A stretch of 64,000 bases of DNA, from contig NZ_CP036289.1 in NCBI RefSeq assembly GCF_007748115.1, positions 5,518,001 to 5,582,000 of the forward strand, read 5' to 3'. The translations under genes and the position numbers were made by a program. Positions within the stretch are counted from its first letter, which is position 1. Each line of letters begins with the position of its first letter. The notes below the pieces were generated by a model. That model saw only the letters and a list, made by a program, of their open reading frames with translations, made no database searches and was not told where the DNA came from. Shown here one piece after another: positions 8,626 to 18,085 of the stretch. The stretch is from Bremerella volcania (GTDB lineage Bacteria; Planctomycetota; Planctomycetia; Pirellulales; Pirellulaceae).

Positions 8626-9540
8626 ATGAAACGAAATCGCGGATTCACGCTGGTGGAACTCCTTGTCGTCATCGCCATTATCGGTGTGTTGATTGCCTTG
8701 CTGCTGCCGGCGGTCCAACAAGCACGAGAAGCCGCTCGGCGCATGCAATGTAGTAACAACTTGAAGCAATTGGGCCTGGCTTTTCATAACTACCACGATA
8801 CCTACGGGCGATTCATGACCGGTGGGGATACTTCATGGCAATTCTACGCGGTAGGTTGGGTTCCACGTATTTTCCCATTTATTGAGCAGAACACCCGGTA
8901 TGAAGGGATGGAGGCACTCGCGGCAAACTACATGATGACGCGGAGTCCATACCGCAGCCACAACCAAAATAATCCAATCTTTGGGGCCGTCCCCGGGATC
9001 ACCTGCCCGTCGTCTCCTCTGGGCGAGCTTTCTTCCGACCAGCCGGTTACCACGAACTTTCCATATCACAACGTCCAGGGTGGTCTTCACTACCGAGGCA
9101 ATGGCGGTTCGGTCGACGTTGATTTCGTTGCCGCAACGACAGCTGGCCGAGTCGGCTATTCAAAATCGGGGATCATTTATCCCAATAGCCGAACACGCTT
9201 TGCCGACATTGTTGACGGAACCACCAATACGTTTCTGTTGGGTGAGACCTCGAAGGTCAGTACTGCCTCAGGATTTGCAGGTCTGAAGCCGTGGACGTGG
9301 GGCTCGACTTCCTACAACGCGAACGAATGGTTGATGATCGACCACAAGCTGGTTCAATATCCGATCAATTTCCCAGGCTCGTATGGCAACAACTCGACGC
9401 CGTTCTCCAGTTACCATCCTGGTGGTGCTTTGTTTGTGATGTGCGACGGAAGCGTCAAATTCCTGACGGAAACAATGCCTCTCGATACGCTTAAAGCGGT
9501 TGCGACACGCCACAACGGCGAGGTCGTCTCCGGACTATAA
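8626..9540 (+). CDS. DUF1559 domain protein with type IV prepilin-like N-terminus
   Basis: A 304-residue protein. The N-terminus is a class III (prepilin) signal: [17 protein letters not shown], with cleavage after Gly6 and Glu at position +5. The conserved [19 protein letters not shown] helix follows, then the planctomycete DUF1559 domain with FHNYHDTYGRF near residues 53-63 and the C-terminal motif ALFVMCDGSVKFLTE. These proteins are abundant in planctomycetes and are processed like pseudopilins; their individual roles are unknown. The gene is followed by a strong terminator and a lipoprotein gene, a pairing repeated at 52-53.6 kb. The upstream palindrome suggests control with nagBA. Confidence 0.9.
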   Translation: MKRNRGFTLVELLVVIAIIGVLIALLLPAVQQAREAARRMQCSNNLKQLGLAFHNYHDTYGRFMTGGDTSWQFYAVGWVPRIFPFIEQNTRYEGMEALAANYMMTRSPYRSHNQNNPIFGAVPGITCPSSPLGELSSDQPVTTNFPYHNVQGGLHYRGNGGSVDVDFVAATTAGRVGYSKSGIIYPNSRTRFADIVDGTTNTFLLGETSKVSTASGFAGLKPWTWGSTSYNANEWLMIDHKLVQYPINFPGSYGNNSTPFSSYHPGGALFVMCDGSVKFLTETMPLDTLKAVATRHNGEVVSGL

Positions 9541-9554
9541 ACATAAATCCGCGC

Positions 9555-9586
9555 GATCGTCGCTCGAATTCATGCGAGCGACGATC
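9555..9586 (+). terminator. Rho-independent terminator after the DUF1559 gene
   Basis: A perfect 12-bp stem, GATCGTCGCTCG against CGAGCGACGATC, closes an 8-base loop and is followed by ATTTTCT. It starts 14 bp after the stop codon and may attenuate transcription into the lipoprotein gene. Confidence 0.75.
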
Positions 9587-9629
9587 ATTTTCTACCGCTT
9601 CGTTCTACCTATGTTTAAGTGATTGCGTC

Positions 9630-10028
9630 ATGAAAAGGTTTACTTGGAAAACCACAGCGTGTCTCTTTCTGGTGTCACTCTTGGCGGGCTGCGGCCCGAA
9701 AGGGCCTGAGATGGGACAAGTATCAGGAACGGTGACATACAAAGGCAAGACGCTACCGACAGGTACGATCGTATTTGTTCCCGAGAAAGAAGGTTCCATG
9801 ATGGCCTTCGCCGAAATTCAACAAGATGGCACCTATGTCGCCGGCACCGAGCAGTTCGGGCCAGGTGTCCCCCTGGGTAAGCACCGCGTAATGATCTCAG
9901 CATTCATCGATCATGGACCTGAGAAATCCGCTGAAGCGATTCTGCCTGAAAAATACAGCAGCGATCGAAAGTCGGGGCTCATTGCAGATGTTGAGCCAGG
10001 GGAAAACATCGTTGACTTTTCCCTTTGA
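9630..10028 (+). CDS. Small lipoprotein with transthyretin-like/carboxypeptidase-regulatory fold
   Basis: A 132-residue protein with a lipoprotein signal (FLVSLLAGCGPKG, lipidated Cys21). The mature part begins VSGTVTYKGKTLPTGTIVFVP, the signature of small beta-sandwich proteins that planctomycetes encode next to DUF1559 genes; EIQQDGTY and VPLGKHRVMI follow the same fold. The function is unknown; it is probably anchored in a membrane and may assist the adjacent pseudopilin-like protein. A homologous product is encoded at 53183-53593, again directly after a DUF1559 gene. Confidence 0.82.
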   Translation: MKRFTWKTTACLFLVSLLAGCGPKGPEMGQVSGTVTYKGKTLPTGTIVFVPEKEGSMMAFAEIQQDGTYVAGTEQFGPGVPLGKHRVMISAFIDHGPEKSAEAILPEKYSSDRKSGLIADVEPGENIVDFSL

Positions 10029-10138
10029 ATCTTACGCCCACGATCGGCGATAATGACACCCCTCTCCCAGAAACCCCAACTCTGTCGGTGAATTGCGCTA
10101 GTTCTTCACCGATCGAATCGCATGAAAGCGAGTGAGTC

Positions 10139-11416
10139 ATGTCGGATGCGGCGGCTGAAAGCCAAAAGCAAGTTTCCTTCCTGAGAGTCGTCAAAGCGAT
10201 TGGACCGGCGATTGTCGTCGCCTCGGTCGTGCTCGGACCAGGCAGCATCTTGGCCAACTCGAAGGTAGGTGCTGCGTACGGTTATAACATGATCTGGGTA
10301 TTGGGCCTGGCATCAGTATTCATGGCGCTTACCGTCTTTCTCGCGGCCGTAATCGGCACGAGCTTCGACCGTACTCCGTTTTCGGAAATTGCTCACCGAT
10401 TAGGTCGACCCGTTTCCGTAGGAATTGGAATTGTATTCTTTCTGATCACCAGTTGTTTCCAATTTACCAACAACCTGGCCATCATCGATGTGATCAACAT
10501 TGCGACGGACAGCACGAACATGGGGGCCTCGGCCTGGTGGATGTCGCTCGTGGCCATCGTTTTGATCAATGCCGGATTGGTATGGGCCTTGTACGGCAGT
10601 AGTACCCCATATCGATTTATTGAAAAAATGATGATGGTGATGGTAGGGATCATGCTGCTAGGCTTCGTTGTGAATCTGGCGGTCGTTCAGCCTGAAATCT
10701 CCAAGATCTTCGCCGGAATGATTCCTTCTTTTCCAGACGGTGGTGGTTCTCCGGAAAACATCGTGATGTTACTGGGAATGTTTGGCACGACGTTTTCCAT
10801 CGCCGGAGCGTTCTATCAAATCTACGGAGTTCGCGAGAAGAACTGGACGCGCGATAACATCGCCAACGGAATCGTTGACTCGATCGTTGGTATTGCAGTC
10901 CTCGGGGGCATCAGCTTTATCATTATGGTGACTTCAGCTGCGGTCCTTCAGGACGCGAAGCTGACCAGCATCACGGATGTCGCCAAGCAACTTGAACCGT
11001 TGATCGGACCGCGGGCCAAGTTCATGTTTTGCATTGGCATCTCTGCTGGTGCATTTAGTTCGCTCCTGGTCAATGCGTTAATTGGGGGAACGGCCCTGAG
11101 CGACAGCCTGGGGATGTCTGCCAGCGTGAAAGATCAACCGGTAAAAGCCCTCACCGTGGCCGGACTGGCAGTGGGAATGCTGGTCGCGATTGCCGTCAAC
11201 TGGTTAGGGCTTTCCAGCGTATCTTTGATTGTCTTCGCCCAGGCCCTTACCGTCATTGGCGTGCCGCTGCTTGCTTTCGCAATGCTCTACCTGGCGATCA
11301 AGCTTCCCCCCACAAAACTGAAAGTCCCGGCATGCACCATTGCAACTTGCTCGCTACTGATTGCGGTCCTATTGTCAGGCAGGATGGTTTTGTCACTGAT
11401 TGAAAGATTCAGCTAA
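10139..11416 (+). CDS. Nramp-family-like transporter without the metal-binding DPGN motif
   Basis: A 425-residue membrane protein with about eleven hydrophobic segments. The first segment, AIGPAIVVASVVLGPGSILAN, aligns with the first Nramp helix, but where metal transporters have DPGN this one has LGPGS. The helix-6 region (MFGTTFSIAGAFYQIYG) lacks the usual MPH motif. The fold (LeuT/APC type) is therefore recognisable while the divalent-metal site is not, so the substrate may be something other than manganese or iron. It is the last gene of the DUF1559-lipoprotein set divergent from nagBA, which could point to a nutrient linked to amino-sugar use (inference). Confidence 0.75.
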   Translation: MSDAAAESQKQVSFLRVVKAIGPAIVVASVVLGPGSILANSKVGAAYGYNMIWVLGLASVFMALTVFLAAVIGTSFDRTPFSEIAHRLGRPVSVGIGIVFFLITSCFQFTNNLAIIDVINIATDSTNMGASAWWMSLVAIVLINAGLVWALYGSSTPYRFIEKMMMVMVGIMLLGFVVNLAVVQPEISKIFAGMIPSFPDGGGSPENIVMLLGMFGTTFSIAGAFYQIYGVREKNWTRDNIANGIVDSIVGIAVLGGISFIIMVTSAAVLQDAKLTSITDVAKQLEPLIGPRAKFMFCIGISAGAFSSLLVNALIGGTALSDSLGMSASVKDQPVKALTVAGLAVGMLVAIAVNWLGLSSVSLIVFAQALTVIGVPLLAFAMLYLAIKLPPTKLKVPACTIATCSLLIAVLLSGRMVLSLIERFS

Positions 11417-11736
11417 TTGGCAACGGGTCGTCCAGCTCAACTTTCCTCACTGATCAAGCCACTCCCCTACAACATCCGTATAACACGTGTCTATCAAAGG
11501 CATTAGGGGGATGCCTACCAGTATCCACCGTGTTGATTTTAAACGCGTCCTGATAAGCAACTTGCGATGTGATGATTTTGGGGGGGGAATGCCCGCAGAA
11601 CCCAATCGTTGTAATGTCGTCCAAGCCTCTGGTGGGGTATCGAGTTTGGTCTTCTTCCCTGGTGTAAGGTCTGCTAAGTTCATCGTTGCCGTTTCTCGGA
11701 TAGAAACTATTGGCAAGCACGGATTGAACTAGACGG
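11417..11736. other. Intergenic region with G-rich tracts
   Basis: This 320-bp stretch has no convincing gene. It contains two G-runs, around 11505 and 11580, each shortly followed by ATGCC. CCCCTA near 11464 can pair with TAGGGG near 11504 across a long loop. I do not recognise a known RNA family. It presumably carries the promoter of the glycosyltransferase gene. Confidence 0.3.
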
Positions 11737-13092
11737 ATGAACCCACCGATACGTCGACTATTGATCGACATCACGCACACCGCTTCGCAAGACTATCACA
11801 CAGGAATTCAGCGCGTCGTTCGCAGCCTCGCGCGAGAATCGCTGGCCTATTCGGCAAACCCGGAAACGAAAATTGAATGTTTTCCGGTCATTCATATCGA
11901 CGGTCGGTTCGTGCATGTCGATCGCTGGTGTGCGGCGCGTGGTTACAGCAAGTCAGGACGCAGCTGGGCAGCCTTTTGCCAAGACCTTGTTCCAAATTGG
12001 GTCGGAACGGCAAACCGCTTGAAGCTCAATAGGCTCGGCACACGTATCCGAAAATTATTGTACCCGCGAACCATCGATCGTTTTGCTCGCAAAGTGATTC
12101 AGCGGCTTCGACCGCCTCATGTCGCCGTCAATCCTGGGACAGGCGATGTTATCTTGATGCCGGACTCTTGGTGGGATCTACCGGAACTGTTCGAGGCTAT
12201 TCAAAGCGCCCAGCAGAACGGAGCCATCGTTGGTGCCATGGTTCACGACCTGATCCCAATACGGTTTCCCGAATTCTTCGACGGGGGAATGCGCACCAAG
12301 TTTACGCCTTGGATGCAGCGTCTGGTGCGTACGGTCGATTTTATTCTCGGAGACGCTCAAGCCGGAGAAGATGACTTGTGGCGGTTCATTCAGGAAGAGA
12401 ACGCCCCGATCGAAAGACACAATGTCAGCCACGTTCGATTGGGATGTGACATCGGCCCGGTCCGACAGGTCGATATTTCCAAGGTACCTGGGAATATTCG
12501 CCGACTCTTCGCTGAGCGCGAAAAAGCCCCCTATCTAATGGTTTCGACGATTGAAGTCCGTAAAAATCATCATTATCTGCTCGATGCCTTTGAGCTTCTA
12601 TGGCAGGAAGGCGTCGATGTTTCGCTAGCACTTGTCGGCCGCGTCGGCTGGAAGTGCGACGACTTGGTCGCGAGAATTTCCAACCACCCTGAAGTAGGCA
12701 AACGTCTTCATTTTCTGGACAACGTCAATGATGACGCCCTGAATTACATCTACCAAAGAAGCAAAGGCTTTCTTTTCTCGTCGAAAGCAGAAGGGTTTGG
12801 TTTGCCGATCGTTGAGGCACAACACCACGGCCTACACGTATTTGCCAGCGATATTCCCATCTTTCGCGAGGTTGCCGGAAGTGGGGCTCAGTTCTTTTCT
12901 CTGGATGACCCGTCACATCTCCAACGTCAGATCGTTGCCTTTGAGAATGAGCAGGGATGGGAATCTAAGCCAAGTATCACCGTAGAAAATGAGCCATGGA
13001 AAGCAGTCTTTCCGAAACTTGTTGATGTGGTGGCTCATTTAGCCGGCAATCTACTGGAAGCTCGCTCGGCAAGTGCATCACGTGCTGCTTAG
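11737..13092 (+). CDS. Glycosyltransferase, GT4 type
   Basis: A 451-residue protein. The N-terminal part includes DITHTASQDYHTGIQRVVRSL, a pattern seen in GT4 enzymes that act on surface polysaccharides. The nucleotide-sugar domain carries LMVSTIEVRKNHHYLLDAFELL, LALVGRVGW, and the acceptor/donor loop FLFSSKAEGFGLPIVEAQHHG with the E-x7-E pattern of retaining GT-B enzymes. It probably adds a sugar from a nucleotide donor to an exopolysaccharide or LPS-type glycan. It is followed by GDP-mannose dehydratase, which suggests that GDP-rhamnose, GDP-fucose or a relative is the donor in this pathway. Confidence 0.87.
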   Translation: MNPPIRRLLIDITHTASQDYHTGIQRVVRSLARESLAYSANPETKIECFPVIHIDGRFVHVDRWCAARGYSKSGRSWAAFCQDLVPNWVGTANRLKLNRLGTRIRKLLYPRTIDRFARKVIQRLRPPHVAVNPGTGDVILMPDSWWDLPELFEAIQSAQQNGAIVGAMVHDLIPIRFPEFFDGGMRTKFTPWMQRLVRTVDFILGDAQAGEDDLWRFIQEENAPIERHNVSHVRLGCDIGPVRQVDISKVPGNIRRLFAEREKAPYLMVSTIEVRKNHHYLLDAFELLWQEGVDVSLALVGRVGWKCDDLVARISNHPEVGKRLHFLDNVNDDALNYIYQRSKGFLFSSKAEGFGLPIVEAQHHGLHVFASDIPIFREVAGSGAQFFSLDDPSHLQRQIVAFENEQGWESKPSITVENEPWKAVFPKLVDVVAHLAGNLLEARSASASRAA

Positions 13093-13103
13093 ACTCAGCG
13101 TAA

Positions 13104-14204
<1,101 letters not shown>

Positions 14205-14240
14205 GCGGCTGCTTTCCGCCACACTGCATTAAATCCATCA

Positions 14241-14277
14241 AGCTGGGAGACGCTGAATTCGTTTCCCAGCTTTTTTT
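14241..14277 (+). terminator. Rho-independent terminator after gmd
   Basis: AGCTGGGA at 14241-14248 pairs with TCCCAGCT at 14264-14271, with a few further pairs inside and an overlapping run of T up to 14277. It separates the glycan genes from the cytochrome gene that follows. Confidence 0.8.
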
Positions 14278-14363
14278 GTGCGCCGCCAATGTCAGTGGTA
14301 TATTGCGAGTTCCTCTGTTTCTCCTGCCATTTTACTCTTATCCTTCGACGTTGGCTGCTTACG

Positions 14364-17300
14364 ATGCCTACCTGCCGGAATCAAGTCTCCTTCATCGTTC
14401 TTTTCGCGCTCACCTTGGCACTTAAGCCATCGATTCTACTTGGACAAGATGCGAATGAGTTCTGTGGCGTACCGAAGGTCACCATAGCAAAACCACTGCC
14501 CGTCGCGTTCGATAGTGAATATTGCGAGAAGATCGCCAAGCTCTCCGCTGCCGAAGGGGATGCGCCCCGCGGCATGAGCGTGTTTCGGTCAGCGAAGTAT
14601 GCATGCGTCTCTTGCCACCAAGTCGGCCAGAAAGGGGGAAGCGTCGGCCCCTCGTTGAATGAGGTGAATAAACGTCTGGCGCCCACTCAGATTGTTGAGG
14701 CCATCTTGTGGCCAAGTCATACCGTCAAGCCAGAATATACGGCGTGGCTCTTTCAACTGGCCGATGGACAGATCGTTCAAGGGTACAAGCGCGGTGAAAC
14801 GGACGAGGCAATTGAAGTCTTTGATCCTGCCGCGCAGAAGACGGTTTCCCTGCTGAAAGCGGATATCGACCAGTCGCGAGAAACGGGCACACTTATGCCG
14901 ACGGGAATGGCCAGCGCGATGAGTCTTTCACAGCGTCGCGATCTTGTGCGTTTCCTTTTAGATCTCGAGCATGACAAAGAACTATCAACGCTGGTCCACG
15001 AGGCAGATCAACCGGTCGCGTTTACTTTCGATCGAGCCCCGCTTACGCCAGCCCTTTGGAATCTATGGCAAGAGAACGTCAACCGAGATCGTGTCTATGA
15101 TTTTTACCGCAAGCAAGCAATCCATTTCGCTTCCGCAACTCGGCACTGGCACCTTCTGCCTGCTTTTCCTGGGCTTGACGGAGGCAAGTTCGGGCACTGG
15201 GGCAACCAGAATGAGGCAGTATGGAAAGATGCCCGTTGGAGTCAGCGCGACAAGTCGCCAGTTCTGGCAGGCGTTACACACCTGCCAGGCCAGACCGTCA
15301 ACAAAGGAGTCTGTGTACAACTCGGAGATGAAGGAGCATTGTCGACTTGCTTTGACCCGGAAACACTGACCTACGCAGCCGTCTGGAAGGGTGGCTTCGT
15401 GAAGTTTTCCGAGGTGCGCCATGGATTTATGGACGGCCTTCGCCCCGCTGGCCCTGTCGTCGAACAACCGAAAGTAAAGCGGCCTGATCAACCATTCCAG
15501 TACCACGGGTACTACCGCGTCGGACCGCGTATCGTCTTTTCGTATCGAATCGGCGATACCGAAATGCTCGACGCACCTTGGGAAGAAGATGGCAAGTTTT
15601 CGAGAACCGTGATGCCTGTTGGCGAGCATCCGTTAGCAACGTCGATCAAGACGCCTCCAACGCAGTGGCCGCAAGAGATAGTTACTTACGGCAAGCTCGG
15701 TCGTAATGACCAGCCGTACGCAATCGATACGATTGAATTGCCCCAAGACAATCCGTGGGGAACCTTGATGTTCGTTGGCGATCACGACTTTCTGGAAGAT
15801 GGCACAGCCGTTGTGGCAACCATGACCGGAGATGTTTGGCTTGCGACAGGCCTGGATGCGGACCTGGATGAGATTCGCTGGAAACGCTTCGCGACCGGTC
15901 TTCACCAGCCCCTGGGAGTAGCCGTGTGGGACAACCAAATCTACGTTCTGGGGCGAGATCAAATCTCGCGTCTAGTCGATCACAATGACGACCGCGAGGC
16001 AGACTTCTACGAGTGTTTCTCGAATGTTTATGACACTTCTCCTGGCGGACACGACTACATCTGCGGACTGGAAATCGATTCCCAAGGACGCTTCTACACT
16101 GCCTCGGGCAAGGATGGCCTGCTTCGCATTTCCGCTGATGGCAAACGGGCCGAAGTCCTGGCGACCGGCTTTCGAAATCCAGATGGATTGGGAATCACGT
16201 CGGACGGCAAAGTGACCGTTCCTTGCAGTGAGGGAGCATGGACGCCTGCTTCGATGGTTTGCCTTGTTGACCCCAGCTTGAAGGAAGTGCCCCACTTTGG
16301 ATATCGCGGTCCGAAGAAGGGTCAAGCACCCTCACTGCCGCTGGTATACATGCCTCGTGGTCTGGATAACAGCAGCGGCGGCCAGGCGATCAATTCCGAC
16401 CCGAGGTTTGGTCCACTGCAGAATCAGCTCATTCATACTTCGTTTGGCATGGGGACGCATTTCCTGGTTCTTCGTGATGAAGTCGATGGACAAGCTCAAG
16501 GCGCCGTGAAGCCGCTGCCTGGTGAATTCCGCTCGGGAGCACACCGAGCGGCAACCAATCCGGCCGATGGCCAGCTTTACGTTAGCGGCATGGCTGGATG
16601 GGGATCGTACACACCGGACGATGGCTGCCTTCATCGTGTACGGTACACCGGCAAAGCCATACAGATGCCAGTCCGCTTTCACGTATATGAGAACGGTGTT
16701 TTGATCGAATACCAGGAACCAATCGATAGCGAAATCATTCGCAACTCAAAGACACATTTCGCCCAAGCCTGGAACTATCGCTATGGACCGGGGTACGGTT
16801 CGCCAGAAATGGCTCCCAGCCACCCCAATGTGATTGGACACGAGGCGATCGAGATCGCTTTTGTTCACTCGCTTGATGAAAAGACCATCTTTGTCGAGAT
16901 GCCTGATCTCCAGCCGGTCAACCAACTCCACCTCTTACTGAAAGTCGACGCAGGCGAAGCCCAAGAGTTGTTCGTTACCGTGCACAAGCTCGATCACCCG
17001 TTTGATGCCGTCCCGAACAATCAGCCCGGAGAGAAGGTTATCGCAGCCCATCCACTGCTGCGCGATCTTGCGCTGCTTGGAAATCGCAAACCCAACCCTT
17101 GGCAGAAGAAACCGGCTTCGGAACCGGATCGCAAGCTGCACTTGGAAGCAGGAAAGAACCTGACTTACTCCACATCGGAACTCACAGCAAACGCGGGTGA
17201 GTTGATTGAACTCACGTTCGCCAATCCCGACGTCGTACCGCATAACTGGGTTCTCATCGAACCAGGCACGCTGGCCACGGTAGGGGATCTTGCCAACAAA

Positions 17301-17498
17301 CTCGTGGCCGATCCCGAAGCAGCGCTGAATCAATATGTTCCCGATTCCAGTAGTGTCCTAACGTATACGGACATTGTCGATCCCGAGAAGCAATTCACCA
17401 TTTACTTCCAAGCACCAGAGAAACCGGGGCGTTACCCATACTTTTGCAGTTTCCCCGGCCACTGGATGGTGATGAACGGAGTGCTCGTGGTGGAGTAG
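14364..17498 (+). CDS. Secreted cytochrome c / beta-propeller / cupredoxin multidomain protein
   Basis: A 1,044-residue protein with a signal peptide (SFIVLFALTLALKPSILLG). An N-terminal c-type cytochrome follows, with CVSCH at about residues 81-85 and the planctomycete heme-domain pattern (SVGPSLNEV, LWPSHTVKPEY, LMPTGM). The centre is a long region of DUF6797/PVC-type propeller character, with repeats such as ATGLHQPLGVAVWDNQIYVL and ISADGKRAEVLATGFRNPDGL. The C-terminal about 130 residues form a plastocyanin/azurin-like domain with HNWVLIEPG and the Cys-x4-His-x4-Met copper ligands in FCSFPGHWMVM. Heme, propeller and copper domains in one chain suggest a periplasmic or surface dehydrogenase. 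The substrate is unknown. It is convergent with the DJ-1 gene, one base apart. Confidence 0.88.
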   Translation: MPTCRNQVSFIVLFALTLALKPSILLGQDANEFCGVPKVTIAKPLPVAFDSEYCEKIAKLSAAEGDAPRGMSVFRSAKYACVSCHQVGQKGGSVGPSLNEVNKRLAPTQIVEAILWPSHTVKPEYTAWLFQLADGQIVQGYKRGETDEAIEVFDPAAQKTVSLLKADIDQSRETGTLMPTGMASAMSLSQRRDLVRFLLDLEHDKELSTLVHEADQPVAFTFDRAPLTPALWNLWQENVNRDRVYDFYRKQAIHFASATRHWHLLPAFPGLDGGKFGHWGNQNEAVWKDARWSQRDKSPVLAGVTHLPGQTVNKGVCVQLGDEGALSTCFDPETLTYAAVWKGGFVKFSEVRHGFMDGLRPAGPVVEQPKVKRPDQPFQYHGYYRVGPRIVFSYRIGDTEMLDAPWEEDGKFSRTVMPVGEHPLATSIKTPPTQWPQEIVTYGKLGRNDQPYAIDTIELPQDNPWGTLMFVGDHDFLEDGTAVVATMTGDVWLATGLDADLDEIRWKRFATGLHQPLGVAVWDNQIYVLGRDQISRLVDHNDDREADFYECFSNVYDTSPGGHDYICGLEIDSQGRFYTASGKDGLLRISADGKRAEVLATGFRNPDGLGITSDGKVTVPCSEGAWTPASMVCLVDPSLKEVPHFGYRGPKKGQAPSLPLVYMPRGLDNSSGGQAINSDPRFGPLQNQLIHTSFGMGTHFLVLRDEVDGQAQGAVKPLPGEFRSGAHRAATNPADGQLYVSGMAGWGSYTPDDGCLHRVRYTGKAIQMPVRFHVYENGVLIEYQEPIDSEIIRNSKTHFAQAWNYRYGPGYGSPEMAPSHPNVIGHEAIEIAFVHSLDEKTIFVEMPDLQPVNQLHLLLKVDAGEAQELFVTVHKLDHPFDAVPNNQPGEKVIAAHPLLRDLALLGNRKPNPWQKKPASEPDRKLHLEAGKNLTYSTSELTANAGELIELTFANPDVVPHNWVLIEPGTLATVGDLANKLVADPEAALNQYVPDSSSVLTYTDIVDPEKQFTIYFQAPEKPGRYPYFCSFPGHWMVMNGVLVVE

Positions 17499-17499
17499 A

Positions 17500-18084
17500 T
17501 TACGCCCCTACTCCATTGGCCGCTGATTTACGGGCAGCTTCAAGCATTTCCATGAATGCCCCGAAGTAGCGGCCGTTATCATGAAAAGTGCGGCCACTGA
17601 CGATGTTTCCATCGACGACACATGGCTCGTCGACGAACGTTCCCCCACATACTTCCAAGTCAAACTTACACTTTGGAACAGTCGCCATCCGTCGGCCGCG
17701 TACTCGATCGGCGTAGGCGAGCACCTCGACGCCATGACATACCGAAGCCACTGGTTTACCGTGATCGACAAACCAGCGTGTAGCTGCGATGAGGTGTTCG
17801 TCGTAGCGAATATACTCCGGAGCACGTCCGCCGCTGAACATGATGCCGGCGTAATCCTGGGGAACAATTTCTGAAAACGCGATTTGCGCTTCTATCGTGT
17901 AGCCTTCCCACTCCTTGGTGATCGTCCAGCCTGGCTTGACCTCGTGCATCACCATCTGAAACTTTCCTCGTCGTGGGCCTGCAACCACAGGCTCGAAGCC
18001 ACCTTCTTGCAGCCGATAGTAAGGATACAGCGTGTCGAGAGTTTCGGATGCGTCGCCAATAATGATGAGTACTTTGTCCGACAC
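17500..18084 (-). CDS. DJ-1/PfpI family protein
   Basis: A 194-residue class I glutamine-amidotransferase-like protein. The nucleophile elbow ASVCHGVEVLA contains the family Cys-His pair, and SGGRAPEYIRYDE supplies the conserved Glu region. Family members act as glyoxalase/deglycase-type enzymes, proteases or chaperones; sequence alone does not decide. Translation starts at a GTG whose AAAGGA ribosome-binding site lies at the end of the preceding gene, one base from that gene's stop, so it is coupled to the TIM-barrel isomerase. It is the last gene of the operon that begins with the Gfo/Idh/MocA gene. Confidence 0.88.
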   Translation of the reverse strand: MSDKVLIIIGDASETLDTLYPYYRLQEGGFEPVVAGPRRGKFQMVMHEVKPGWTITKEWEGYTIEAQIAFSEIVPQDYAGIMFSGGRAPEYIRYDEHLIAATRWFVDHGKPVASVCHGVEVLAYADRVRGRRMATVPKCKFDLEVCGGTFVDEPCVVDGNIVSGRTFHDNGRYFGAFMEMLEAARKSAANGVGA

Positions 18085-18085
18085 G

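Noticed and set aside
11505-11600. G-rich tracts as a riboswitch or G-quadruplex element
   Set aside because: Only two G-runs close to each other and no conserved core or known family; I could not support a structured RNA.
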